The translations under genes and the position numbers were made by a program. A stretch of DNA of 64,000 nucleotides from Prauserella_A oleivorans (GTDB lineage Bacteria; Actinomycetota; Actinomycetes; Mycobacteriales; Pseudonocardiaceae), in NCBI RefSeq assembly GCF_042685745.1, contig NZ_JBHUNT010000001.1, positions 4,030,001-4,094,000 of the forward strand, given 5' to 3'. Shown here one piece after another: positions 33,883 through 42,234 of the stretch. How positions within the stretch are numbered: the stretch's first letter is position 1; each line of letters begins with the position of its first letter. The notes beneath the pieces were generated by a model, which saw nothing but the letters and a program-made list of their open reading frames with translations, was not told the origin of the DNA and did no database searches.

Positions 33883-34994
33883 TCTCCACCCTGACCGACG
33901 AGCAGCGCGATTTCGTCGAGGCCGTCGGCGAGTTCTGCCGGCGTGAGGTGACCGATTCGGTCGCCCGGCCGCACGACGACGCGCTCTACCGCGAGATGGC
34001 CAAGCTGGGCTGGCTCGGGATCTCCCTGCCCGAGGAGTACGGCGGCGCCGGCCGTGGCATGCGCGACCTCGTGCTGTTCCTCGAGACCAGCGCCTACTGG
34101 CGGGCACCGACCGGCGGCTACGCCACGTCCGTCATCACGGCGGCCGCGTACGAGAAGTTCGGCAGTGCCGACCAGAAACGCCGGGTGCTCACCGACTTCC
34201 TCAACGGCGAGGTGCTGTCGATCTCCATGTCGGAGCCCGGTGCGGGCTCCGACGTCGGCGGGCTGACCTGCCGCGCGGAGAAATCCGAGGACGGCTGGGT
34301 GATCAACGGCCAGAAGACGTGGTGTTCCAACGCCCACATCGCCAAGCACATCCTGCTCGTCGCGCGCACGTCGACCGAAGGCGGCAAGCACGAGGGACTG
34401 ACGATGTTCAGTGTGCCCGCCGACTCGCCGGGACTGGAGATCCGCGGCATCGACACGATGGGCGGCCGAGAGGTCAACGACCTCTACTTCACCGACTGCG
34501 TCCTGCCTGCCGCCGCCGTCGTCGGTGTGGAGGGCAAGGCGTGGCCGCAGCTGATGGCCGGGCTGAACATCGAGCGGATGATCCTGGCCGGGCTCATGCT
34601 CGGCACGGCGCGGCGGGCGTTCGACGACGCGCTCGCCTACGTCCGGCAGCGCGAGCAGTTCGGCCGCCCTGTCGGATCGTTCCAGGCGCTCAAGCACCGG
34701 CTGGCCGATCACGCCACCGAACTGGAATGCACCCGGCTGCTCGTGCACGACGTCGCCGAGCGCATGGACGCCGAACCCGGCACGCTGTTCCCGCGCGAGG
34801 CGTCGATGGCGAAGCTCAAGGCCACCGAGTTCGCGAAGGCCATGGCACTGGACGGGATGCAGATGCTCGGCGGCTACGGTTACGCCACCGAATACGGCAT
34901 GGAGGGCCTGCTGCGCTCCACCGTCGTGTCCACTGTGTACGGCGGCACGAGCGAGATCCAGCGCGACATCATCGGCAAGTCCCTCGGGCTGTAG
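33879..34994 (+). CDS. Acyl-CoA dehydrogenase (FadE)
   Basis: A 371-residue FAD-dependent acyl-CoA dehydrogenase. Family signatures are SMSEPGAGSDVGGLTCRAEK, and QMLGGYGYATEYGMEGLLRS with YGGTSEIQRDIIGKSLGL at the C-terminus. The usual catalytic Glu position before the C-terminal helix reads YGMEGLLR, so Glu is present nearby, but its exact alignment is not certain. It is the last gene of the mce operon and probably starts beta-oxidation of the imported, activated acyl chain. Confidence 0.92.
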   Translation: MISTLTDEQRDFVEAVGEFCRREVTDSVARPHDDALYREMAKLGWLGISLPEEYGGAGRGMRDLVLFLETSAYWRAPTGGYATSVITAAAYEKFGSADQKRRVLTDFLNGEVLSISMSEPGAGSDVGGLTCRAEKSEDGWVINGQKTWCSNAHIAKHILLVARTSTEGGKHEGLTMFSVPADSPGLEIRGIDTMGGREVNDLYFTDCVLPAAAVVGVEGKAWPQLMAGLNIERMILAGLMLGTARRAFDDALAYVRQREQFGRPVGSFQALKHRLADHATELECTRLLVHDVAERMDAEPGTLFPREASMAKLKATEFAKAMALDGMQMLGGYGYATEYGMEGLLRSTVVSTVYGGTSEIQRDIIGKSLGL

Positions 34995-35040
34995 GCATCC
35001 CGGTGGGTACGGGCGCGCCGGCCCGTACCCACCGGGATGC
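34995..35040. terminator. Bidirectional hairpin terminator after the mce operon
   Basis: A perfect 20-bp stem, GCATCCCGGTGGGTACGGGC (34995-35014) paired with 35021-35040, has a 6-nt loop. It starts at the base after the dehydrogenase stop codon and ends 3 bp before the stop of the convergent monooxygenase gene, so it can serve both. No U-tract, as is usual in actinobacteria. Confidence 0.9.
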
Positions 35041-35043
35041 GGC

Positions 35044-36201
35044 TCAGTGCGCGGCGGCCGCCCGTTCCGGCCTGACGTTCACCGACGCGGCCCGGTCATC
35101 GTGGAGAAGCCCCCGGCGGGCCAGTTCGGGGCGCACGCCCTCCCCCACCCAATACGCCTCTTCGAGATGCGGGTACCCGGACAGGATGAATTCGTCGATG
35201 CCCAGGGCGTGGTACTCCTCGATCCGGTCGGTCACCTCGGTGTGGCTGCCGACCAGCGCGGTTCCGGCACCACCCCGGACCAGCCCCACCCCCGCCCAGA
35301 GGTTGGGCGAGACCTCCAGACCCCGGACGCCTTTGTCGAGACCGCCGCCGTGCAGGGCGACCATCCTGCGCTGACCCACGGACTCGCTCGCCGCCAGCAC
35401 CTCCTGCGCCCGCCGCACCTGCTCCGCGCCGAGCCCGTCGAGCAGTCGCTGCGCCTCGGCCCACGCGGCCTCGGACGTGTCCCGCGTGATCGTGTGCAGC
35501 CGGATGCCGAAACGTACGCGGCGGCCCTGCCGGTGTGCCAGCGCCCGCACGGTGCCGATCTTCTCCGCGACTTGCTCCGGTGGCTCACCCCAGGTCAGGT
35601 AGACGTCGGCGTGCCGGGCGGCCACCGGCAGGGCGGCGGGCGACGACCCGCCGAAGTACACGCCGGGCACCGGATCGGGCGGCGCGAGCAGCGTCGCGCC
35701 CTCCACCCGCAGATGCTCGCCCGCGAAGTCGAACGGCTCCCCGCGCCACACGCCGCGCACGATCTCGAGGAACTCGTCCGTGCGGGCATACCGCTGGTCA
35801 TGCTCGTGCCAGTCCCCGAAGCGCCGCTGCTCCACCGCATCACCCCCGGTGACGACGTTGAGCAACAGCCTGCCGTCGGAGATGCGCTGATAGGTCGCGG
35901 CCATCTGCGCCGCGAGGGTCGGCGAGACGACACCCGGCCGGAACGCCACGAGGAACTTCAACGTCCGGGTCTCCCGGATCAGCGCGGCGGTGGTCAGCCA
36001 CGCGTCCTCGCACCAGGTGCCGGTCGGTGTGAGAACGCCGTCGAAGCCGAGCTGCTCCGCGGCGCGCGCCACCTGCGCGAGGTAGTCGATGGTCGCCGGA
36101 CGCGAGGTGTCCGAGGCCAGCGCCCGTGCGGCATGGAACCGTTCGACGATCCCGCGGCTGTCGCCCGAAGTCGGGAGGAACCAATGCAGGGTCACGCCCA
36201 T
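35044..36201 (-). CDS. LLM-class flavin-dependent alkanesulfonate monooxygenase (SsuD-like)
   Basis: A 385-residue bacterial-luciferase-like monooxygenase of the SsuD group, releasing sulfite from alkanesulfonates with FMNH2. Diagnostic stretches are LHWFLPTSGDSR at the N-terminus, PTGTWCEDAWLTTAAL, VAFRPGVVSPTLAAQMAATY, LLNVVTGGDAVEQRRFGD, PDPVPGVYFGGSSPAA and GSHTEVTDRIEEYHALGIDEFILSGYPHLEEAYW. It is the last gene of the ssuCBA-D operon, starting 4 nt after the end of the frameshifted ssuA. A paralogue is encoded at 58881-60032. Confidence 0.92.
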   Translation of the reverse strand: MGVTLHWFLPTSGDSRGIVERFHAARALASDTSRPATIDYLAQVARAAEQLGFDGVLTPTGTWCEDAWLTTAALIRETRTLKFLVAFRPGVVSPTLAAQMAATYQRISDGRLLLNVVTGGDAVEQRRFGDWHEHDQRYARTDEFLEIVRGVWRGEPFDFAGEHLRVEGATLLAPPDPVPGVYFGGSSPAALPVAARHADVYLTWGEPPEQVAEKIGTVRALAHRQGRRVRFGIRLHTITRDTSEAAWAEAQRLLDGLGAEQVRRAQEVLAASESVGQRRMVALHGGGLDKGVRGLEVSPNLWAGVGLVRGGAGTALVGSHTEVTDRIEEYHALGIDEFILSGYPHLEEAYWVGEGVRPELARRGLLHDDRAASVNVRPERAAAAH

Positions 36202-36205
36202 GAGA

Positions 36206-37226
36206 TCACTTCTCCTTGGTCAGCGGGTCGAGGTCGGCGGCGTAGCGGCGGTCGACGAAGTCACCGAACCGAATCTCGGTGGGTACGACACGGTCGTCAC
36301 GGAACGCATTCGCGAGGTCCTGCTGGGATGCCACCACCGTGTCGTCGAGCGGGATCGGGTGGTCGACGAAGGTCCGGGCCGCCTCCCGGGCGACCCCGGG
36401 GATCGAGCCCGGTGTCGGCAGACCACACGCGCGCCCAGTCCTCCCGGTGGGTCTGCGCCCAATGCTGTGCTTGGGCGAGCCGCACGAGGTAGTCCTTCAG
36501 CGCCGTGTGCTTGCCGGCGTCGGACAGTGCCTCGAGCCCGGCCACCTGGAACGTGTAGCCGTTCGCGGTCCCCGTGCCGTCCGCGAGTACCCGTCCGTTC
36601 GCCTCCAGCCTGGCCTGCGAGGAGTAGGGCTCCCACACCGCCCAGGCGTCCAGGCGGCCCTGGGTAAACGCGCTGTAGGCATCCGCGGGTTGCAGATAGG
36701 ACAGTGTCACGTCCCGGGTGGACAGACCGGCTTCGCGCAGCAGGTACAGCAGCTGGCCGTGCGCGGAGCTGCCCTTGGCCACGCCGATCGTCTTCCCGCG
36801 CAGGTCGCCGACCCGCCGCACCGGCGAATCCTGCGGCACCAGCAGCGCATCCCCCGCGACATCGCGCTGGGCCGCGGCCACCACGGCGATCTTCGCATTC
36901 GCGGCGGCGGCGAAGATCGGCGGCGTGTTGCCGGTCCGGCCGATGTCGACCGCACCCGCCGAGGCCGCCTCCAGCAGCGGCGGGCCGGACGTGAACGTCG
37001 AGAACTCGATCCGGTAGGGCAGGTCGTCCAGCTTGCCCGCGGCCTTGAGCAGGGCCTGCGACCCGCCCTTCTGGTCGCCGACCCGCAGTGTCACGTTCGC
37101 CAGATCGGCCGCACTGACGGGTGCGGGAACCTCGGCCGAGCGGGCGTGCTCTCCGGCACCACAGCCGGCCAGAACCGCCGCCACCGTCCCCAGCACGGCC
37201 AGCGCCACAGCCCTACGCAGTCGCAT
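36206..37226 (-). pseudogene. ssuA: Aliphatic sulfonate-binding lipoprotein SsuA, frameshifted near the C-terminus
   Basis: The gene encodes a lipoprotein (signal MRLRRAVALAVLGTVAAVLAGC, acylated Cys 22) and a SsuA/TauA periplasmic-binding fold (LRVGDQKGGSQALLKAAG, GRTGNTPPIFAAA, AVWEPYSSQA). After ADTGL the frame turns into an Arg/Pro/Gly-rich tail ending at 36297. In the next frame the family C-terminus reappears (IPGVAREAARTFVDHPIPLD ... DFVDRRYAADLDPLTKEK) and stops at 36206-36208. One extra base near 36404 explains this. Either a real frameshift or a sequencing error; as written, the last about 65 residues are replaced. The start overlaps ssuB by 14 nt. Confidence 0.88.
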
Positions 37227-37926
37227 AGTCGTTCACTCCCAGGTCGTCGAGGATGTCCGCGCGGACACCGAAGTGGTCCTGCAGACGGCGCGGGCGGGCA
37301 GGCGCCAGCGGGTACTCGCTGATCAGGCGTCCCTGCTCGCCGAGGACCAGCACACGATCGGCGAGCAGCAATGCCTCGTCGACGTCGTGGGTCACCAGCA
37401 GCACACCCGGCTCGTGTTCCCGCCACAGGTCCTCGACCAGCCGGTGCATGGCCAGCCGGGTCAGCGCGTCGAGTGCGCCGAACGGTTCGTCCAACAGCAA
37501 CAGCCCGGGCTCGCGAACCAGCGCCCTCGCCAGCGACACGCGCTGCGCCTCGCCGCCGGAGAGTGTGCGCGGCCAGGCGTCGGCATGGCCGGCCAGCCGA
37601 ACCTCGGCCAGCGCCCGCTCGGCGAGAGCGCGGTCGCGGCTGCGCTCCCCCAGTCCGAGCACGACGTTGCGCCAGACCCGCCGCCACGGCAGCAGGCGCG
37701 GCTGCTGGAACGCCACCGACACCGTGCCGTCCACCCGCACCTGACCGTGCACGTCGGTGTCGAGCCCGGCCAGGATTTTCAGCAACGTCGACTTGCCCGA
37801 GCCGCTCCGGCCCAGCAATGCGACGAACTCCCCGCGCCGGATGCTCAGGTCCACACCGGACAGCACTTCCCGGGGCCCGAAACGCTTGGTCAGTCCGGCC
37901 ACGTCGACGATCAATTCCCGCGCCAT
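37213..37926 (-). CDS. ssuB: Aliphatic sulfonate ABC transporter ATPase SsuB
   Basis: A 237-residue ABC ATPase of the SsuB/TauB group. Walker A is GRSGSGKSTL, the signature is LSGGEAQRVSLARAL, Walker B is GLLLLDEPFGALD, and the switch His is in LVTHDVDEALLLADRV. It powers sulfonate import with SsuC and SsuA. Start ATG at 37926 with GGAGG 8 nt upstream; it overlaps the ssuC stop by 16 nt. Confidence 0.93.
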   Translation of the reverse strand: MARELIVDVAGLTKRFGPREVLSGVDLSIRRGEFVALLGRSGSGKSTLLKILAGLDTDVHGQVRVDGTVSVAFQQPRLLPWRRVWRNVVLGLGERSRDRALAERALAEVRLAGHADAWPRTLSGGEAQRVSLARALVREPGLLLLDEPFGALDALTRLAMHRLVEDLWREHEPGVLLVTHDVDEALLLADRVLVLGEQGRLISEYPLAPARPRRLQDHFGVRADILDDLGVNDYATA

Positions 37927-38732
37927 CGCAATGCCCTCCTCTCGATCAGGCGCACGAGGGCATCGGTGGCCAGTCCGAGCGCGGCGTACACGACGAGCCC
38001 CACGACGATGACGTCCGTGCGCAGGAACTCCCTGGCGTTGTTGATGAGATAGCCCAGGCCCGCATCGGCGTTGACGGTCTCGCCGACGATGAGCGCGAGC
38101 CAGGCGATGCCCAGCGACTGTCGCAACCCGACCAGTGTCTGGGGCACGGCGGAGGGCAACACGACGTGGGCCAGGCGCTCCCACCGGGTGTACCCCAGCG
38201 CGGTGGCGGCCTCGAGCAACTGGGGGTCGGTGCCGCGGATGCCCGAGTGCACGTTGAGATACAGCGGGAACGCCACGCCGAGCGCCACCAGCATGATCTT
38301 CGGCTGTTCCCCGATGCCGAACCAGAGGATGAACAGCGGGATCAGCCCGAGGAAAGGCAGGGTGCGCAGCATCTGCACCGGCGGGTCGATGAGGACATCG
38401 CCCCAGCGGGAGAGCCCGGCGACCACGCCGAGCGTGAGCGCCACGGCCGCGCCGAGCACGAAGCCGACGGCGACCCGGCCCACCGAGACGGCGAACGCGT
38501 CGCCCAGTTCACCGGTGCGGGCGGTCTCGATGCCGGCCTGCAGGACGGTCCAGGGCGAGCTCAGCTTGTCGGGCGGCAGGACACCCGTCGCGCTCGCGAC
38601 CTGCCACAGCGCGATGAGCGCGAGAGGGCTGATCCAGCGGCGCAGGCCGGGCAACCGTCGTCTCCGGCGCTGCGGCGGCGCTCCGGCCTCGGTCTCCGCA
38701 GGCGAGAGGACGCCCGTGGCGGAAAGGGACAC
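37911..38732 (-). CDS. ssuC: Aliphatic sulfonate ABC transporter permease SsuC
   Basis: A 273-residue BPD-transport permease with about six membrane helices and the EAA loop (EAATALGYTRWERLAHVVLPSAVPQTL). The central block LRTLPFLGLIPLFILWFGIG and the later GYLINNAREFLRTDVIVVGL are typical of SsuC. The N-terminal 30 residues are cytoplasmic and basic. Start GTG at 38732 with GGAG 5 nt upstream. It is the first gene of the ssu operon; its upstream region carries the A-rich motif at 38872. Confidence 0.93.
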   Translation of the reverse strand: MSLSATGVLSPAETEAGAPPQRRRRRLPGLRRWISPLALIALWQVASATGVLPPDKLSSPWTVLQAGIETARTGELGDAFAVSVGRVAVGFVLGAAVALTLGVVAGLSRWGDVLIDPPVQMLRTLPFLGLIPLFILWFGIGEQPKIMLVALGVAFPLYLNVHSGIRGTDPQLLEAATALGYTRWERLAHVVLPSAVPQTLVGLRQSLGIAWLALIVGETVNADAGLGYLINNAREFLRTDVIVVGLVVYAALGLATDALVRLIERRALRWRGN

Positions 38733-38871
38733 GTTTTCTCCAGAGGGAAACGGGAAAGGAAACCGATCACGGTCTGACCGGCCCGATACTTCCCAGGAGA
38801 TGGCATTACCGTCAATCGCGTCCCGCTATCCGGAAAAGGACGCCACTAAATTTCACAGCGTTTTCTTCTCC

Positions 38872-38882
38872 GCGAAAAGAAA
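38872..38882 (+). promoter_or_regulatory. A-rich 11-mer shared by the two sulfur operons
   Basis: GCGAAAAGAAA lies about 140 bp upstream of ssuC in a locally AT-rich patch (38840-38885). The same word occurs at 62038-62048 and, with one change, at 61996-62006, in the same orientation relative to the sfnB operon. It may be an activator site or part of a promoter; nothing else in this short gap is recognised. Confidence 0.4.
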
Positions 38883-38891
38883 TGCTGCGGC

Positions 38892-40079
38892 TCAGGCCCC
38901 GAGCAACGACAACGGGTGGTCGTAGAGCTCGGTGAGCAGGCCCGTGCAGGCGGCCATCGCCTGGACGTCCCGCCCGAACCGGGTCACCTCGACGCGGCCC
39001 ACACCCGGGAGCACGGTCGTCTCGGCGAACGTCCGCCGGAGGTCCTCCAGATACGCCGGCGCCTCGGTGATCGCCTGTCCACCCAGCACGACGAGATCCG
39101 GGTTCACGACGTCGCGCACCATGGCGACCGCCCGGCCGAGGGCGCGGGCCCGGTCGGCCAGGATGCGGTCCGCCGCCGCATCCCCGGCGCCGGCCGCGGC
39201 CACCAGTGCGCGGAAGTCCGGCTGCGCGATCGCCCCGGCCCGCACCGCCTGCTCCAGCACCGACCGCTCGGCCACCGTCGCCTCGAGGCAGCCGGTGCGC
39301 CCGCACGGGCAGCGCACGTCACCGCCGACGGGCAGGTGCGCGATGCTGCCCGACTGCCCGGGGCCGCGATGCAGCACCCCGTCGACGGCGATGGCGACCC
39401 CCACCATTTCGCGGGCGTAGAAGTACAGCGAGCTCCGGGCCCGCCCGGAGACACCGAACAGCAGCTCGGCCGTCGCCATGGCGGGCACATGGCCGTCCAG
39501 GTGGACCGGCAGGCCGGTGACCTCCTCCAGGACCGCCCTGGCAGGCACCTCGCGCCAGCCGAGCGGTTCGTGGTCGAGCAGGCCGTTCTCCGCATCGACC
39601 TGGCCGCCGATGGCCAGCCCGACCCCGATGATCCGGCGTTCCGGCCACTCGCGGAGGAACTCCCTGACCTCCTCGGCGATGCGCCGGAGTACCTCGCGCG
39701 GGGTGCCCTGTGGGGTCGGGATGCGCTCGCTGCCGAGCAGCTCGCCGCTGAGGTTGGTGAGCCCGTACGTGGTGGTCGTGATGCCGATGTGCACGCCGCA
39801 GGCGGCGATCACGGCGTCGTTGAGGCCCACCGGAACGGTCGGCCTGCCGATGCCCCCGGCGGGCGCGGCGTCGCGGACCTCGCGCAGCAGGTCCAGCTCG
39901 ATGAGCGCGGCGACCTGCCTGCTCACGGTCGGCATGCTCAGGGACGTCAGGCGGGCGATCGCCGCCCTCGACAGCGGGCCGTCGCTGCGGACGGCGCCGA
40001 GCACCGCCGCGGCGTTCGACTCCCTGACCCCACCCGCGCCCGGCACGTCACGCACCGCCGCCGGAAGCTGCTTGCCCAC
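38892..40079 (-). CDS. ROK family transcriptional regulator
   Basis: A 395-residue NagC/XylR-type ROK repressor. A winged helix at residues about 20-75 (SNAAAVLGAVRSDGPLSRAA, LTSLSMPTVSRQVAALIELD) precedes the ROK fold. The zinc motif CPCGRTGCLEATVAE is intact. In the sugar-kinase core the usual NDxNxxAxxE reads LDGHVPAMATAE, so the catalytic Asp context is altered, which suits a regulator and not a kinase. Start GTG at 40079 with GAGG 5 nt upstream. The gene follows the ssu operon in reverse, and its target and sugar ligand are unknown. Confidence 0.88.
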   Translation of the reverse strand: MGKQLPAAVRDVPGAGGVRESNAAAVLGAVRSDGPLSRAAIARLTSLSMPTVSRQVAALIELDLLREVRDAAPAGGIGRPTVPVGLNDAVIAACGVHIGITTTTYGLTNLSGELLGSERIPTPQGTPREVLRRIAEEVREFLREWPERRIIGVGLAIGGQVDAENGLLDHEPLGWREVPARAVLEEVTGLPVHLDGHVPAMATAELLFGVSGRARSSLYFYAREMVGVAIAVDGVLHRGPGQSGSIAHLPVGGDVRCPCGRTGCLEATVAERSVLEQAVRAGAIAQPDFRALVAAAGAGDAAADRILADRARALGRAVAMVRDVVNPDLVVLGGQAITEAPAYLEDLRRTFAETTVLPGVGRVEVTRFGRDVQAMAACTGLLTELYDHPLSLLGA

Positions 40080-40262
40080 ACCGACCTCACTTTCGTCTCG
40101 CCCGAAACAATACGTCGTCCCGCCGCCTGTCAACCCATTCCGCTCTCCGGGACGCCCGGGCCATTTAATTTCAGGAAGTTACAAAATGGCGCGTTATGAC
40201 CCGTCGCTCAAAATGCGGGAAACAGTGGACCACACATCGCCGCTATGCCACGATCGGGTGTC

Positions 40263-40361
40263 ATGGGTAGGCAACCGGTCGCGCCTGTTTCCACGCCGTT
40301 GGTCCAGCGCCGCCACATCGATCTGCTGCGGGTGAATTCCGCCTTCTGCCGCCGGGGCTGA
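40263..40361 (+). CDS. 32-residue leader peptide upstream of the sulfite exporter gene
   Basis: The ATG at 40263 opens 32 codons ending at TGA 40359-40361. The C-terminal half RRHIDLLRVNSAFCR closely resembles, from memory, short leader peptides annotated upstream of sulfur genes in Streptomyces and relatives. The ORF ends 36 nt before the TauE start. Its stop codon lies in GCTGAC (40357-40362), which can pair with GTCAGC (40392-40397) that directly follows the exporter's Shine-Dalgarno sequence GAGG. Ribosome stalling or termination here could therefore control exporter translation. No Shine-Dalgarno sequence of its own is seen, so the mRNA may be nearly leaderless. Confidence 0.75.
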   Translation: MGRQPVAPVSTPLVQRRHIDLLRVNSAFCRRG

Positions 40362-40397
40362 CAAAGACCCTGCTCACCCTTCGACCCTGAGGTCAGC

Positions 40398-41321
40398 ATG
40401 CACACACTTCTGCTGTTCGGACTCGCCGGTTTTCTCGCCCAGCTCGTCGACGGCTCGCTCGGGATGGCGTTCGGCGTGACGGCGACGACGACGCTCGTCA
40501 CGGTCGGCACGGCGCCCGCGGTCGCGTCCGCCGCCGTGCACCTGGCCGAGGTCGGCACCTCGCTGGCGTCCGGGGTATCGCATTGGAAGCTCCGCAACGT
40601 CGACTGGCGCACCGTGGGAATTCTGGCGCTGCCCGGCGCCGCGGGCGCCGTCCTCGGCGCGTACGTGCTGACGTCGCTGTCGACGTCCTCCGCGGAGGTC
40701 TGGATCACCGCCGTCCTGCTGGTGCTGGGTCTGTACGTGCTGGTCAGGTTCGCCTTCCTCAAGCTGGGCAAGCTCATCACCACCCGGCGCCCCGGCGCTC
40801 GCTTTCTGGCGCCACTGGGGCTCGTGGCCGGGTTCGTCGATGCCAGCGGCGGAGGGGGCTGGGGGCCGGTGGCCACCACGACGCTGCTGTCGTCCGGCAG
40901 GCTCGAACCGCGCAAGGTCGTCGGCTCGGTGGACACCTCGGAGTTCATCGTCGCGCTGGCCGCGAGCCTCGGCTTCCTCGTCACGCTGTCGCAGGAGGAG
41001 GAACTCAACTACACCGTGGTCGCGGGGCTGATGCTCGGCGGTGTCATCGCGGCTCCGCTCGCGGCGTGGCTCGTGCGGCGGTTGCCGCCGCGGGTCCTCG
41101 GTGCCGCGGCGGGCGGGCTGATCGTCTTCACCAACGCCAAGACGTTGCTCTCGTCGTTCGACGCCGGAGGGCAGGTCACCACCGTCGTGCTGGCCGCCAT
41201 CGCCCTGTTGTGGGCGACCGGACTGGCCGCGGCGCTGCGCTCGGTGCGCGAGGAGAAGCGCATCAACGCGCTGGCCGGAGAGACCGGGGCCGGCGAGAGC
41301 ACCGCCCGGGTCGAGACCTGA
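40398..41321 (+). CDS. TauE/SafE family sulfite (anion) exporter
   Basis: A 307-residue membrane protein of the TauE/SafE/YfcA family, with eight or so hydrophobic segments in two halves (LLFGLAGFLAQLVDGSLGMAFG at the start; LGLVAGFVDASGGGGWGPVATTTLL in the second half). The repeated Gly-rich VDGSLG and DASGGGGWGP motifs mark the two halves. Family members export sulfite or sulfonates, which suits a neighbourhood with two alkanesulfonate monooxygenases that release sulfite. GAGG precedes the ATG by 5 nt. Confidence 0.92.
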   Translation: MHTLLLFGLAGFLAQLVDGSLGMAFGVTATTTLVTVGTAPAVASAAVHLAEVGTSLASGVSHWKLRNVDWRTVGILALPGAAGAVLGAYVLTSLSTSSAEVWITAVLLVLGLYVLVRFAFLKLGKLITTRRPGARFLAPLGLVAGFVDASGGGGWGPVATTTLLSSGRLEPRKVVGSVDTSEFIVALAASLGFLVTLSQEEELNYTVVAGLMLGGVIAAPLAAWLVRRLPPRVLGAAAGGLIVFTNAKTLLSSFDAGGQVTTVVLAAIALLWATGLAAALRSVREEKRINALAGETGAGESTARVET

Positions 41322-41331
41322 CCACGCCCGG

Positions 41332-42216
41332 CTAGGGGCCCTGGCGGTCGTAGACGCCGAACTCGGCGAAGAGCTGTTCGTCGAGTTCGAGCGTGTCCCG
41401 GGCGTTGTGCCCGGCCGCCGCGGCCACCCCGGCGGCCAGTGCCTGCACGAGCGCGGTGAAGGCTGTCACCGAGCGCAGCACCGACGGTCCGGCCGCGTCC
41501 GCGTAGAGCGTCAGCTCGGCCGAGGGCACCAGGGGTGACGACGCGTTGTCGGTCAGCACGAGGCACCGGGCGCCCTGCTTGGCCGCCCACGTGGTCGCCC
41601 GGACCGTCTCGGCGGTGTAGCGGTGCACCGACACCGCGACGAACGTGTCGCCCTTCTTCACGCGGCGCAGGCCGTCGATGAGCAGCCCGGCCTCGCCGCC
41701 GATGGTGTGCACGCCCTCGCGCACCATGCCCAGGAGGTAGCCGAGCAGGTACGCGGGGGCGTGACACTTGCGCAGGCCCAGCACGTGCACCCGAGGCGCG
41801 TCCGCCAGCAGCCGCACGCCCGCCTCCCAGCTCGCCGAGTCCAGGCGCGCGAACGTGCGCGCGATGTTGGCGGCGTCGAGCTCGGCGGCCTGCCGCGGCA
41901 GCGCCGCCTGCGCGTCCGGCTGCTGCTCGAGGGTCTCGAACCGGCGCAGTAGGTGGGCCTGCTCCCGCAGCCGCTCCCGGCACACGCTCTTGAGCTGCGG
42001 GAATCCCTTGAACCCGGCGGCCGCGGCGAACCGCACGACCGTGGCCTCGTTGACGCCCACGGCCGAGGCGAGCTCGGAGACGGTCATGAACGCCACTCCC
42101 TCCGGGTCCGCGAGCACGCGCTGCGCCAGCAGCCGGTGCGACCGGGACAGCTCGGGCAGCGCGCGGCGCAGACGCTCGGCGAGCTCGTCGAACGTGCGAG
42201 GCGGGGCATCGGTCAT
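41332..42216 (-). CDS. MurR/RpiR family transcriptional regulator
   Basis: A 294-residue regulator with an N-terminal RpiR helix-turn-helix (LAQRVLADPEGVAFMTVSEL, VGVNEATVVRFAAAAGFKGF) and a C-terminal SIS sugar-phosphate-binding domain (PRVHVLGLRKCHAPAYLLGY, TFVAVSVHRYTAETVRATTW). It begins 18 bp after the carboxylase stop on the same strand. The ATG at 42216 is taken; a TTG at 42231 in frame is also possible and neither has a strong Shine-Dalgarno sequence. The ligand and targets are unknown. Confidence 0.88.
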   Translation of the reverse strand: MTDAPPRTFDELAERLRRALPELSRSHRLLAQRVLADPEGVAFMTVSELASAVGVNEATVVRFAAAAGFKGFPQLKSVCRERLREQAHLLRRFETLEQQPDAQAALPRQAAELDAANIARTFARLDSASWEAGVRLLADAPRVHVLGLRKCHAPAYLLGYLLGMVREGVHTIGGEAGLLIDGLRRVKKGDTFVAVSVHRYTAETVRATTWAAKQGARCLVLTDNASSPLVPSAELTLYADAAGPSVLRSVTAFTALVQALAAGVAAAAGHNARDTLELDEQLFAEFGVYDRQGP

Positions 42217-42234
42217 GGCCACATCATTCAAGCA

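Noticed and set aside
35047..36492. A 481-codon plus-strand frame over the monooxygenase gene
   Set aside because: Antisense to a clear SsuD-like gene and running through the ssuA stop; no homology features.
38812..38856. A 14-codon leader (GTG AAA TTT ... TGA) upstream of ssuC
   Set aside because: Ribosome-binding spacing is poor, it has no cysteine or family motif, and nothing couples it to ssuC; kept only as a note.
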